This document shows positions 44,791 to 55,062 of a stretch of 64,000 bases of DNA, in pieces. The stretch is taken from assembly GCF_000382445.1 (NCBI RefSeq), contig NZ_KB905472.1, positions 498,776 through 562,775 of the forward strand, given 5' to 3'. Position 1 is the stretch's first letter. The number at the start of each line of letters is the position of its first letter. Below the pieces are notes generated by a model. The model was not told where the DNA came from and ran no database searches. It saw only the letters and a list, made by a program, of their open reading frames with translations. The translations under genes were made by a program, and so were the position numbers. Source of the DNA: Phocaeicola massiliensis B84634 = Timone 84634 = DSM 17679 = JCM 13223. Its GTDB lineage: Bacteria; Bacteroidota; Bacteroidia; Bacteroidales; Bacteroidaceae.

Positions 44791-46856
44791 AAAAGATACT
44801 GATACTTTTTGTAAGTCTCTGTTTCTGTGTTACTCTTTTTGCACAGAAAAAAATCAAAGTTGCTTGTGTGGGTAATAGTATTACTTATGGTTATACATTG
44901 CCCGACCGTGAAATCAATGCTTATCCGGCGAAGTTACAGAAAATGCTGGGGGATGATTATGTGGTTGGTAACTTTGGAAAGTCCGGTGCTACTTTGTTGA
45001 ACAAAGGTCATCGCCCTTATATGCAGCAGGAGGAATATCATAAAGCTATTGATTTTGCCGGTGATATCGTTGTTATCCATTTGGGTATTAACGATACAGA
45101 TCCTCGGGATTGGCCTAATTATCGTGATTTCTTTATTCAAGATTATAGGGCGTTGATAGATTCTTTTCGTGTGGCTAATTCCAGATGCCGTATCTTGATT
45201 GCGCGTCTTACCCCGATTGCCGATCGCCATCCCCGTTTTGAGTCTGGTACACGTGATTGGCATGATGAAATACAATTGGCTATCGAGAATATTGCTAAAT
45301 ATGCCGGTGTTCAGTTGATTGATTTCCATGCACCGTTGTACCCTTATCCGTTTATGTTGCCGGATGCTGTTCATCCCAATGTAGAAGGAGCTGAAATACT
45401 GGCTAAGACCGTATATGAAGGTATTACCGGCGATTTCGGCGGATTGAGGATGAGTCCGTTGTATACAGACAATATGGTGTTGCAACACGGAAAACCGTTG
45501 ACTATTCAGGGGACTGCCAATGCCGGTGATAGAATAACTGTATCCATTGCGCATCAGAAACAAAAAGTTGTAACGGGTATGGATGGTAAATGGTCGGTCA
45601 CTCTTTCGCCTTTAAAAGCGGGAGGCCCTTATACATTGGTTGTTTCTTCGGGTAAACAAAAACTGACTTACGGTAATGTATTGGCCGGGGAAGTCTGGCT
45701 TTGTTCCGGGCAGTCCAACATGGAATTCTATTTAAACTGGAGTGCAACAGCCAAGTGTGATGTCGCTAAGGCTGCCAATGATAATATCCGTCTTTTTGAT
45801 ATGAAAGCGCGTTGGCGCACGGATGCCGTCGAATGGAATGCTTCCGTTCTTGATTCATTGAATCATTTGCAATATTATAAGGATACGGAGTGGACGGTTT
45901 GCTCTCCGCAAACAGCCGGTAATTTTTCTGCTGTGGCTTATTATTTCGGTAAGATGTTGCAGGACAGTTTGCAAGTGCCTGTCGGATTGATTTGTAATGC
46001 CATCGGTGGCTCACCCACTGAAGCATGGATAGACCGCAGTTCGTTGGAATATCATTTCCCGGCTATTTTGCGTAATTGGACTAAAAATGATTTTATCCAA
46101 GACTGGGTGCGTGGACGTGCTGCTCTCAATGTTAAAAAGTCAACCGATAAGTTGCAGCGTCATCCCTATGAACCTTGTTATCTGTATGAATCGGGTATTC
46201 TTCCTTTGCAACAATTCCCCATTAAAGGCATTATTTGGTATCAGGGAGAATCGAATGCGCATAATCGTGAGGCGCACGAAAAGCTGTTTAAATTATTAGT
46301 GGACAGTTGGCGCAAGAATTGGGAAGATAATGAGTTACCTTTTTATTATGTACAGTTATCAAGTATTGACCGTCCGTCATGGCCTTGGTTTCGTGACAGC
46401 CAACGTCGTTTCCTGACACAAATACCCCATACGGGAATGGCAGTGACTTCAGATAAAGGTGACTCTTTGAACGTACATCCTACGCATAAGCAGGAAGTAG
46501 GGGAACGTTTGGCTGTTTGGGCTTTAAACAAGACTTATAATTATAAAAATGTAGTGCCTTCGGGACCGCTTTTCAAGTCTGTTTCCTTTAAAAATGGGGC
46601 AGCTTATATTTCTTTTGATTATTCTGAGGGTCTTCATGCATCAGATAACAATGAAATTCGTACCTTTGAGCTGTCCGGAGACGATCAAATATTTTATCCG
46701 GCAAAAGCAGCCGTTGTGAACGGTGAGTTAAAAGTATGGAGTGATAAAGTAAAAGAGCCGACAATAGTGCGTTATGGTTGGCAACCGTTTACTCGTGCCA
46801 ATTTGGTGAATGGTGCAGGGTTGCCGGCTTCAACGTTCCGTTCGGATGTGAAATAA
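44787..46856 (+). CDS. Sialate O-acetylesterase with two SGNH-type domains
   Basis: 689 residues with signal peptide (to about residue 19, TLFA-Q). The N-terminal GDSL domain (about 22-210) has CVGNSITYG, GINDTD and DAVHPNVEGAE; the C-terminal SASA domain (about 215-689) has LCSGQSNMEF and IIWYQGESN. This is the EstA layout of Bacteroides sialate O-acetylesterases, which remove 9-O-acetyl groups so that sialidase can act. The two catalytic modules may differ in regiospecificity. Confidence 0.93.
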   Translation: MKKILILFVSLCFCVTLFAQKKIKVACVGNSITYGYTLPDREINAYPAKLQKMLGDDYVVGNFGKSGATLLNKGHRPYMQQEEYHKAIDFAGDIVVIHLGINDTDPRDWPNYRDFFIQDYRALIDSFRVANSRCRILIARLTPIADRHPRFESGTRDWHDEIQLAIENIAKYAGVQLIDFHAPLYPYPFMLPDAVHPNVEGAEILAKTVYEGITGDFGGLRMSPLYTDNMVLQHGKPLTIQGTANAGDRITVSIAHQKQKVVTGMDGKWSVTLSPLKAGGPYTLVVSSGKQKLTYGNVLAGEVWLCSGQSNMEFYLNWSATAKCDVAKAANDNIRLFDMKARWRTDAVEWNASVLDSLNHLQYYKDTEWTVCSPQTAGNFSAVAYYFGKMLQDSLQVPVGLICNAIGGSPTEAWIDRSSLEYHFPAILRNWTKNDFIQDWVRGRAALNVKKSTDKLQRHPYEPCYLYESGILPLQQFPIKGIIWYQGESNAHNREAHEKLFKLLVDSWRKNWEDNELPFYYVQLSSIDRPSWPWFRDSQRRFLTQIPHTGMAVTSDKGDSLNVHPTHKQEVGERLAVWALNKTYNYKNVVPSGPLFKSVSFKNGAAYISFDYSEGLHASDNNEIRTFELSGDDQIFYPAKAAVVNGELKVWSDKVKEPTIVRYGWQPFTRANLVNGAGLPASTFRSDVK

Positions 46857-46861
46857 CGATA

Positions 46862-46882
46862 GGGGAAGCTTTGTGCTTCCCC
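46862..46882. repeat. Short perfect hairpin between esterase and beta-mannosidase genes
   Basis: GGGGAAGC (46862-46869), TTTGT, GCTTCCCC (46875-46882). No T-run follows, so it looks like an mRNA-stability or processing hairpin rather than a terminator. Confidence 0.7.
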
Positions 46883-46908
46883 ATTGGAACGATAAAAAGA
46901 TGTAAGAT

Positions 46909-49509
46909 ATGAGAAAATTGCGAATGTTAATGATGATGGGATGCATCCCGATGATATTAGGTGCCGAGGAATATAAGGAGCCTGAGAAGATAAACCTGAA
47001 TAAAGGATGGGAATTCTCTCAGGTCGGAAAAAGCGAGTGGCTTCCTGCAAAAGTTCCCGGAACAGTACATCAGGATTTAATAAATCATGGTATGATTCCC
47101 AATCCTTTTTATGGAAAGAATGAAGAGAAAGTGCAGTGGGTGGAAAATGAAGACTGGACTTATAGGACTACTTTTAATGTGACGGACGAGCAACTGGCAC
47201 GTGAAGCAGCCGTCCTTGAATTTGAAGGACTGGATACTTATGCTGATATTTATCTGAACGGTTCTTTATTGGAACGTACAGACAATATGTTTGTCGGTTA
47301 TACGCTTCCTGTGAAAGAGGTACTGCGAAAGGGGGAAAACCGTCTGCAGGTTTATTTCCATTCACCCATCAAACAGGCATTACCGCAATGGGAAACAAAC
47401 GGATTCGACTATCCGGCAGACAATGACCATAGTGACAAGCGTGTCAGCATCTATACCCGTAAAGCACCTTACAGTTATGGATGGGATTGGGGCATTCGGT
47501 TGACTACCAGTGGTATATGGCGTCCCGTACATTTGGTTTATTATGATGTGGCAGCTATTGAGGATTATTATGTGCGTCAAGCATCGGTAACAGAGGAATT
47601 GGCGAAGGTTGAGAATCAGTTGGCAATAAATAATATCACTTCTACTCCTCAAAAGGCGGAAGTGACCGTGAGTTATTCCTATAAAGACGGTGAAAAGACA
47701 ACGAAGCAGCAAGAAGTGACTCTGCAACCGGGTGCGAATGAAATCAATATACCTATGGAAATCGGCAATCCTCATCTTTGGATGCCGAATGGTTGGGGCG
47801 AACCTGCTTTATATGATTTTGAAGCTCAGGTAAAGGTGGATGGCAAAGTGATTGCTTCCAAGCAGGAACGTATCGGACTACGCAATATCCGTGTAGTGAA
47901 GGAGAAAGATGCCCAAGGTGAATCTTTCTATTTTGAGGTAAACGGTAAACCGATGTTTGCTAAGGGAGCGAACTTTATTCCCGATGACGCTTTGTTACCC
48001 AATGTCACGCCTGAACGCTATCACCGATTATTCAAGGATGTGAAAGAGGCCAATATGAACATGCTTCGTGTATGGGGGGGCGGTGTGTATGAGGATGATG
48101 CTTTTTATAAGGAAGCCGATGAACACGGTATCCTGATTTGGCAAGACTTCATTTTTGCTTGTACCACTTATCCGTCGGATCCTGCTTTCTTGAAGCGTGT
48201 GGAGGCGGAAGCCGACTACAATATCAAGCGTTTGCGCAATCATGCAAGTTTGGCCATGTGGTGTGGAAATAATGAAATCTATGAAGGAATGCGCTATTGG
48301 GGATGGGACAAGAAATATACCGACCCTGCCATCATGGAAGGTATGAAGCGAGGATACGACAAACTGTTCCGTGAATTGCTGCCTCGCAAGGTACAGGAAC
48401 TTGACCCGGATCGTTTTTATATGCATGGCTCTCCTTACGAAGCCAACTGGGGGCGTCCGGAAAGTTGGAAGATAGCCGACAGCCATAATTGGGGCACTTG
48501 GTATGGACAGAAGCCTTTTGAGAGTTTCGATACCGAGATTCCACGCTTTATGAGCGAGTATGGTTTTCAGGCATTCCCGGAAATGAAGACCATTGCCACT
48601 TTCGCTGCACCCGAAGATTATGCATTGGAATCGGAAGTGATGAATGCTCATCAGAAGGCATCTATCGGTAACTTCTTGATAAAAAAGACCATGGGACTGT
48701 ATTATAAAGTTCCCGAAGACTTTGAACAACTGGTGTATTTGGGCTTGGTATTACAAGGACAAGGAATGCGTCATGGAATGGAGGCCCATCGCCGCAACCG
48801 TCCTTATTGTATGGGTACGCTTTATTGGCAGTTGAATGACAGTTGGCCGGTTGTTTCTTGGTCGAGCATCGATTATTATGGAAACTGGAAAGCCATGCAC
48901 TATCAGGCAAAGAGGGCTTTCGCTCCGGTATTGGTAGATGCAATAAAAGAAGGGGATGATTTGAATATCTATGTAATGTCCGACAAGCTGGAAGCCGATA
49001 AAGATGTAACCCTTCAGTTGCGTCTGATGGATTTTGACGGAAAAGTATTAAAGAAAAAAGAGATAAAAGGGGAAGTGCCCGCTAATGCTTCTACCTTATA
49101 TCATAAGGAGAAGTACGAGGGAATGACTCCTAATCCAAGGAATACCTTCTTATTGATGACACTGAAAAACAAGAAAGGAGAAGTATTGTCCGAAGAAACT
49201 TTTTATTTCAATTTTGCCAAAGACCAGGATTTGCCCAAGGCGGATATACGCTACAAGGTAAAGCAAATGGATGGAAAGTGTGAGATAACACTGTCTTCCA
49301 AACAGTTGGCAAGGGATGTGTTTATTGAAATCCCCAAGCAGTCAGATTCCAATTCCTTGACAGTATCTTCTCTTCAGGGAGCAAGGTTCTCTGATAATTT
49401 CTTCGACCTGTTGCCGGGACAAACGAAGAAAGTGGTAGTTACTTCGGAGGAACTGATGAAAGATGGGAAATTGGATATTCGTATCCATCAATTGAGTGAT
49501 ACTAACTAA
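46909..49509 (+). CDS. GH2 beta-mannosidase
   Basis: 866 residues with signal peptide (to about residue 19, MILGA). GH2 sugar-binding N-domain with LNKGWEFSQVGK and KVPGTVHQDL, Ig-like domain, then the barrel with RVWGGGVYEDDAFY, acid/base Glu in WCGNNEIYEG and nucleophile Glu in FMSEYGFQAFP. These motifs are typical of beta-mannosidases; it could cleave the Man-beta-1,4-GlcNAc link in the N-glycan core. Confidence 0.93.
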   Translation: MRKLRMLMMMGCIPMILGAEEYKEPEKINLNKGWEFSQVGKSEWLPAKVPGTVHQDLINHGMIPNPFYGKNEEKVQWVENEDWTYRTTFNVTDEQLAREAAVLEFEGLDTYADIYLNGSLLERTDNMFVGYTLPVKEVLRKGENRLQVYFHSPIKQALPQWETNGFDYPADNDHSDKRVSIYTRKAPYSYGWDWGIRLTTSGIWRPVHLVYYDVAAIEDYYVRQASVTEELAKVENQLAINNITSTPQKAEVTVSYSYKDGEKTTKQQEVTLQPGANEINIPMEIGNPHLWMPNGWGEPALYDFEAQVKVDGKVIASKQERIGLRNIRVVKEKDAQGESFYFEVNGKPMFAKGANFIPDDALLPNVTPERYHRLFKDVKEANMNMLRVWGGGVYEDDAFYKEADEHGILIWQDFIFACTTYPSDPAFLKRVEAEADYNIKRLRNHASLAMWCGNNEIYEGMRYWGWDKKYTDPAIMEGMKRGYDKLFRELLPRKVQELDPDRFYMHGSPYEANWGRPESWKIADSHNWGTWYGQKPFESFDTEIPRFMSEYGFQAFPEMKTIATFAAPEDYALESEVMNAHQKASIGNFLIKKTMGLYYKVPEDFEQLVYLGLVLQGQGMRHGMEAHRRNRPYCMGTLYWQLNDSWPVVSWSSIDYYGNWKAMHYQAKRAFAPVLVDAIKEGDDLNIYVMSDKLEADKDVTLQLRLMDFDGKVLKKKEIKGEVPANASTLYHKEKYEGMTPNPRNTFLLMTLKNKKGEVLSEETFYFNFAKDQDLPKADIRYKVKQMDGKCEITLSSKQLARDVFIEIPKQSDSNSLTVSSLQGARFSDNFFDLLPGQTKKVVVTSEELMKDGKLDIRIHQLSDTN

Positions 49510-49524
49510 TCAATTATATATATT

Positions 49525-51849
49525 ATGAAACATTTAATGAGCCTGGCAGGGCTGTCTGTGGCAGGTTTAATGCTTGTATCCTGCAACACACAAGTAAAAG
49601 AAGCAAATTATCAGGTTATCCCGTTACCGCAGGAAATCTCGGTAATGGAACAGGCTGCTCCGTTCATTTTGTCGGACGGTACAAAGATTATGTATCCCGA
49701 AGGTAATGAGAGGATGCAAAAGAATGCAGAGTTTTTGGCAAGTTATATCAAAGATTTGACCGGAAAGAGCCTGAGCGTACAAGCCGGTACGGAAGGCAAG
49801 GGAATTCTTCTGCAACTGGGGGGAAGTTCGGAAAATCCTGAAGGTTATCAATTAAAAGTAACGGATGCTAATGTGGTGATATCCGGTCCGACAGAAGCCG
49901 GAGTATTTTATGGTATCCAAACTTTGCGTAAGTCTATTCCGGTGGTGCAAGGCATGGATATAGCCCTTCCTGCAGTAGAAATCAGTGACTATCCTCGTTT
50001 TTCTTATCGTGGAGCACATTTGGATGTGTCTCGTCATTTCTTCCCGGTTGACTCGGTGAAACGTTTTATTGATATGTTGGCTTTGCATAACATCAATCGT
50101 TTTCACTGGCATATCTCTGATGATCAGGGATGGAGAATTGAAATTAAGAGTCGTCCCGAATTGACAGAAATCGGTTCAAAGAGAACAGAGACTGTAATCG
50201 GACATAATACAGGTAAATATGACGGTCAGCCTTATGGTGGTTTCTATACTCAGGAAGAAGCAAAAGAAATCGTAGCTTATGCTGCCGACCGGCACATTAC
50301 GGTTATTCCCGAAATCGATATGCCGGGACACATGCAGGCTGCTTTGACTGCTTATCCGGAATTGGGATGTACAGGCGGTCCGTATGAAGTATGGAAAATA
50401 TGGGGTATATCGGATGATGTACTGTGTGCCGGAAATGATGAGACACTGAAGTTTATTGACGATGTGTTGGGTGAAATCATTGAGATTTTCCCATCTGAAT
50501 ATATTCATGTAGGTGGTGACGAATGTCCGAAAGTGCGTTGGAAGACTTGTCCGAAATGTCAGGCACGTATCAAGGCATTGGGTATAAAAGGTGATAAGAA
50601 GCATTCTGCAGAGGCTTATTTACAGAGTTTCATTATTACTCATGCAGAGAAGTTCTTGAATGATAAAGGTCGTCAGATTATAGGCTGGGACGAGATTTTG
50701 GAAGGTGGATTGGCTCCTAACTCAACTGTTATGTCATGGCGTGGCGAATCAGGTGGCATAGAGGCTGCCAAACAGCACCATGATGTAATTATGTCACCGA
50801 ATACTTATCTGTATTTTGACTACTATCAGTCTAAAGATGTTGAGAATGAGCCGGAGGCCATTGGTGGTTATCTGCCCATCGAAAGAGTGTATTCTTATGA
50901 ACCGATGCCTAAGTCCCTCACTCCTGAAGAACAAAAGTATATAAAAGGTGTACAGGCTAACTTGTGGACTGAATATATTCCTACTTTCAGTCAGGTAGAA
51001 TATATGGAATTGCCCCGTATGGCTGCTCTGGCAGAAGTGCAATGGACAATGCCTGCGAAGAAGAATTATGAAGACTTCTTGAAACGTTTGCCTGGATTGG
51101 TAGATGTATATGATGTATATAAGTACAATTATGCTACTCATGTATTTGATGTAAATGCTGTTTTCACTCCTAATCCGCAGGATGGAACATTGGATGTGAC
51201 TTTGTCCACTATTGATAATTGTCCGATTTATTACACGTTGGATGGTAGTGAACCGACCGCAGCATCGGCACAGTATACAGAACCTTTGAAACTCAAAGAA
51301 AACTGTACTTTCCAAGCTGTGGCAGTTCGTCCTACAGGAAACAGTCGCATTGTGAAAGAGGATATAGCTTTCAACAAGGCAAGCATGAAGCCTGTTACTA
51401 TGTTGCAACCGGTAAATAAACAATATGAATTTAACGGTGCTCCCACTTTGGTAGATGGATTGAAAGGTAATGGAAATTACAAGACAGGACGTTGGATTGC
51501 TTTCTATAAAAATGATATGGAGGCAGTGATTGATCTGAAAGAACCGACCGAAATTCAAAGTGCTTCTATTTCTACCTGTGTAGAAAAGGGTGACTGGGTA
51601 TTTGATGCCCGTGCTCTTTCTGTAGCGGTATCCGAAGACGGTCAGAACTTTAAAGAAGTTGCTTCGGAAAAATATCCGGCCATGAAGCAGGATGACAAAA
51701 ACGGAGTATTTAACCATACTTTGACATTCTCACCGGTTACAGCCCGTTATGTCAAAGTGACTGCTTTGACGGAACATAGTATTCCTGCCTGGCACGGTGG
51801 TAAAGGAAATCCTGCTTTTCTGTTTGTAGATGAGATTTCGTTGAACTGA
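49525..51849 (+). CDS. Beta-N-acetylhexosaminidase (GH20), second paralogue, lipoprotein
   Basis: 774 residues. Lipobox LVSC (Cys20). GH20b domain, catalytic barrel with FHWHISDDQGWRIE and catalytic pair in HVGGDECPKVRW, a chitobiase-type C-terminal segment (YTLDGSEPTAASA, about 575-620), and a discoidin (F5/8 type C) domain at about 635-774. Lipid anchoring suggests outer-membrane location. Follows the beta-mannosidase by 15 bp. Confidence 0.94.
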   Translation: MKHLMSLAGLSVAGLMLVSCNTQVKEANYQVIPLPQEISVMEQAAPFILSDGTKIMYPEGNERMQKNAEFLASYIKDLTGKSLSVQAGTEGKGILLQLGGSSENPEGYQLKVTDANVVISGPTEAGVFYGIQTLRKSIPVVQGMDIALPAVEISDYPRFSYRGAHLDVSRHFFPVDSVKRFIDMLALHNINRFHWHISDDQGWRIEIKSRPELTEIGSKRTETVIGHNTGKYDGQPYGGFYTQEEAKEIVAYAADRHITVIPEIDMPGHMQAALTAYPELGCTGGPYEVWKIWGISDDVLCAGNDETLKFIDDVLGEIIEIFPSEYIHVGGDECPKVRWKTCPKCQARIKALGIKGDKKHSAEAYLQSFIITHAEKFLNDKGRQIIGWDEILEGGLAPNSTVMSWRGESGGIEAAKQHHDVIMSPNTYLYFDYYQSKDVENEPEAIGGYLPIERVYSYEPMPKSLTPEEQKYIKGVQANLWTEYIPTFSQVEYMELPRMAALAEVQWTMPAKKNYEDFLKRLPGLVDVYDVYKYNYATHVFDVNAVFTPNPQDGTLDVTLSTIDNCPIYYTLDGSEPTAASAQYTEPLKLKENCTFQAVAVRPTGNSRIVKEDIAFNKASMKPVTMLQPVNKQYEFNGAPTLVDGLKGNGNYKTGRWIAFYKNDMEAVIDLKEPTEIQSASISTCVEKGDWVFDARALSVAVSEDGQNFKEVASEKYPAMKQDDKNGVFNHTLTFSPVTARYVKVTALTEHSIPAWHGGKGNPAFLFVDEISLN

Positions 51850-51865
51850 TTAATTCATAGCTTGT

Positions 51866-53005
51866 GTGACGAAGAAACAACTATATGGAAAATTACTGGC
51901 TGTATTAGTGGGTGGCTTATTGGTATGCAGTGCATGTCACCACACTGATACGTCAGGTGCTGAAATATCTCTTGAGAAAATGAACGGCTTCCCTTCGGGG
52001 AATGCCGCTTTTCTCAAGGGAGTTTCTGCTTTATATGCAGGAATAACAGAAGACCGTTTAATAATGGCAGGTGGATGTAATTTCCCGGATATTCCTGTTG
52101 CCGATGGCGGAAAAAAGGTTTTTTATAATGAAGTTTATGCTACACCTTTATCATCAGATACAGCCTTCCGGTGGAAGCAAGTTGGCTTTTTGCCTGTAGC
52201 ATCGGCGTATGGAGTAACTATTTCTACACAAAAAGGGTTAATTTGTGTTGGAGGAACTACTGCTGATGGTAGTATATCTGATGTATTTCTTTTATCTTTG
52301 CAAGAAGACGTCTTGGTAACTGACACTTTACCTTCTTTACCCATGACTATCGATAATATGGCAGGTGCTTTAATAGGTGATTTGCTTTATATCGTAGGAG
52401 GAAACGTTAATGGTGTTCCCTCTGCGGATATGTATTCGCTTGATTTGTCAAATATGGATAAAGGATGGCAGAAAGAGCCCGGTGTGCCCGGCGAGCCGAG
52501 AGTTCAACCGGTGTGCGCGGCACAAGGGGGAAAACTTTATGTTTGGGGAGGCTTTGCCCCGGCAGCAGATGGGCGCGAAGCAACCTTGTCTGTGGACGGT
52601 TATGTATATTCGCCCGAGACGAGAGTGTGGACTTCGGTAGCGACTCCGGTCGATAAAGAAGGAAAAAGCATTTCATTGGGAGGTGGAGCAGCCGTTCCTT
52701 GGGGAGAAGAAGCCATTTTATGTATTGGCGGTGTCAACAAGGATATATTCCTGAAAGCTTTGCAGGGCATTTATTCGGGAAAAGAATATCTGTCACATCC
52801 GGCGGAGTGGTATCAGTTCAATAAGAATCTGTTGCTTTATTATCCTGCAAAAGATGAATGGAGCTCTTTGGGAGAATATGAACAGGGAGCACGTGCAGGA
52901 GCTGCTTTGGTTGCTGACGGAGTTTATGCTTATATAATTAATGGTGAATTGAAACCGGGTATTCGTACCAATGAAATAAATAGAATTAAAGAGAATAGAA
53001 AATGA
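51866..53005 (+). CDS. Cyclically permuted mutarotase, NanM-like (N-acetylneuraminate epimerase)
   Basis: 379 residues from a GTG start; the signal peptide needs this start since no in-frame ATG precedes it. Lipobox CSAC (Cys24). Kelch-type blades can be seen: RLIMAGGCNFPD, GLICVGGTTADG, LLYIVGGNVNG, KLYVWGGFAP and AILCIGGVNKD. NanM-type proteins interconvert alpha- and beta-sialic acid, speeding uptake of the alpha form released by sialidase. Being lipid-anchored it would act in the periplasm. The last codons overlap the next GH20 gene by 4 bp (ATGA). Confidence 0.9.
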   Translation: MTKKQLYGKLLAVLVGGLLVCSACHHTDTSGAEISLEKMNGFPSGNAAFLKGVSALYAGITEDRLIMAGGCNFPDIPVADGGKKVFYNEVYATPLSSDTAFRWKQVGFLPVASAYGVTISTQKGLICVGGTTADGSISDVFLLSLQEDVLVTDTLPSLPMTIDNMAGALIGDLLYIVGGNVNGVPSADMYSLDLSNMDKGWQKEPGVPGEPRVQPVCAAQGGKLYVWGGFAPAADGREATLSVDGYVYSPETRVWTSVATPVDKEGKSISLGGGAAVPWGEEAILCIGGVNKDIFLKALQGIYSGKEYLSHPAEWYQFNKNLLLYYPAKDEWSSLGEYEQGARAGAALVADGVYAYIINGELKPGIRTNEINRIKENRK

Positions 53006-55062
53006 GGAAACTTACACTATTGGCAAGTGTGGCGGTGAGCCTGTTGCTGGCGGGTTGCGCCAAGGAACAGAAAGAGACACTTTCTGTGATTCCCGTTCCA
53101 TTGAGTGCAGACTTGCAGAAGGGTGCTTTTCAATTGAATGATCAAACAAAATTATGGATAGATGCACCTCAGGAGGATAAAACGAGACTGGCAGATTATA
53201 TCGCCGGCTCTCCTTTTCAATTGGATGCTGCTTTGGAAGAAGTAGTCGACAATGTTGTCATTCTTCAACAAGTAGACCGTTTGCCGGATATTACTTCGTC
53301 CGAAGGATATGTGCTGGAAGTAACTCCGAAGCAGGTGAAAATCCGGGCTGCTTCGGGTGCGGGACTTTTTTATGGTGTGCAGACATTCCTGCAAATAGTG
53401 AATGAAAAAAAGGAATTACCGGTAGGAACCGTTACCGATGAGCCGCGCTTTGCTTATCGTGGTATGATGCTCGATGTTTCCCGTCATTTCTTTGATGTGA
53501 ATTTTGTGAAGAAGCAGATTGATGCTTTTGCCTATTACAAACTGAACCGTCTCCATTTACATCTGACTGATGCGGCAGGATGGCGTATTGAAATAGATAA
53601 ATATCCCCGTCTTACTGAGTTTGCTGCGTGGCGTGAATTCCCCACCTGGAAAGAGTGGTGGAACAATGGTCGCCAATACAGTGAAGAAGGTAGTGAGAAT
53701 GCTTATGGAGGTTATTACACCAAAGAGGATATCCGTGAATTGGTAGCTTATGCCGAATCTCGTTATATAACTATCATTCCCGAAATAGAAATGCCGGCAC
53801 ATTCGGAAGAAGTATTGACTGCTTATCCCGAACTGTCCTGTACACATGAACCCTATAAGCAGGCTGATTTCTGTGTGGGCAATGAAAAGACTTTTGAGTT
53901 TCTGGAAAATGTACTGACGGAAGTGATGGAATTATTCCCGTCCGAATATATCCATATTGGTGGAGACGAGGCAGGTAAAGCATCTTGGCCGAGTTGTAAG
54001 TTATGCCAGGCACGGATGAAAAAAGAAGGTCTGAAAGATGTGAATGAATTGCAGAGTTATTTGATTCATCGCATTGAAGTATTTCTGAATGGCCATAACC
54101 GTAAACTGTTGGGCTGGGATGAAATTCTTGAAGGAGGACTGGCGCCTAATGCTACAGTCATGTCATGGCGTGGAACGGAAGGAGGTATGAAAGCAGTGGA
54201 ATCCGGTCATAAGGCTATTATGACTCCGGGTGAATTCTGTTATTTTGATTCTTATCAAGATGCACCGGATTCGCAGCCCGAGGCTATCGGAGGCTATCTG
54301 CCTTTATCCAAAGTCTATTCGTTCAATCCTGTTCCTGATACATTAAGTGCCGAAAAGGTGGGACTGGTGTATGGTGTGCAGGCAAATCTGTTTACAGAAT
54401 ATATTCCGACACCCGAGCATGCTGAAATGATGATTTATCCCCGTGTTCTTGCGTTGGCGGAAGTGGCCTGGAGTGCACCGTCAAAGAAGAATTATGAAAA
54501 CTTCCATGTACGGGCTTTAAAAGCAGTGGAAGAATTGAAAAAATCCGGTTATAATCCTTTTGAACTTAAGAACGAAATCGGTAATCGTCCCGGAGCTGAT
54601 AAGCCTGTGGAACATTTGGCAGTAGGGAAAAAAGTGACTTATGGTCTTGATGCGGCTTATTATCCCGGATATGCTGCGGGGGGAGATACGGCCTTGGTCG
54701 ATGGTGTCCGTGGCGGATGGACCTATGGTGATAAGCGTTGGCAAGGTTTCATTGGCAAGAAAAGAATGGATATTACGATTGATTTGGAAAAAGAAACGGA
54801 ACTTCATTTTATCGGTGCAGACTTTATGCAGGTCTGCGGACCGGAGGTATTTATGCCTGCCGAAGTGATAATTTCTATATCCGATGATGGTAAAGATTTT
54901 ACAGAATTGAAGCACATCGAGCATAAAGTAGTGAAAGATGATAAGGTAACTTTTACTAATTTTGGTTGGGAAGGTAATGCGAAGGGACGTTATGTACGTT
55001 ATCAGGCAACTTCCGGCGAGTTTGGTGGCTTCTTGTTTACAGATGAAGTTGTAATTAAATAA
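53002..55062 (+). CDS. Beta-N-acetylhexosaminidase (GH20), third paralogue, lipoprotein
   Basis: 686 residues. Lipobox LAGC (Cys19). GH20b domain, catalytic barrel with LHLHLTDAAGWRIE and catalytic pair in HIGGDEAGKASW, then a discoidin-like C-terminal domain at about 540-686. Closer to the second paralogue than to the first. It overlaps the mutarotase and is immediately followed by GH92. Confidence 0.94.
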   Translation: MRKLTLLASVAVSLLLAGCAKEQKETLSVIPVPLSADLQKGAFQLNDQTKLWIDAPQEDKTRLADYIAGSPFQLDAALEEVVDNVVILQQVDRLPDITSSEGYVLEVTPKQVKIRAASGAGLFYGVQTFLQIVNEKKELPVGTVTDEPRFAYRGMMLDVSRHFFDVNFVKKQIDAFAYYKLNRLHLHLTDAAGWRIEIDKYPRLTEFAAWREFPTWKEWWNNGRQYSEEGSENAYGGYYTKEDIRELVAYAESRYITIIPEIEMPAHSEEVLTAYPELSCTHEPYKQADFCVGNEKTFEFLENVLTEVMELFPSEYIHIGGDEAGKASWPSCKLCQARMKKEGLKDVNELQSYLIHRIEVFLNGHNRKLLGWDEILEGGLAPNATVMSWRGTEGGMKAVESGHKAIMTPGEFCYFDSYQDAPDSQPEAIGGYLPLSKVYSFNPVPDTLSAEKVGLVYGVQANLFTEYIPTPEHAEMMIYPRVLALAEVAWSAPSKKNYENFHVRALKAVEELKKSGYNPFELKNEIGNRPGADKPVEHLAVGKKVTYGLDAAYYPGYAAGGDTALVDGVRGGWTYGDKRWQGFIGKKRMDITIDLEKETELHFIGADFMQVCGPEVFMPAEVIISISDDGKDFTELKHIEHKVVKDDKVTFTNFGWEGNAKGRYVRYQATSGEFGGFLFTDEVVIK

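Noticed and set aside
50794..51717. 307-residue minus frame over a GH20 gene
   Set aside because: Composition is that of an antisense shadow and it has no family signature.
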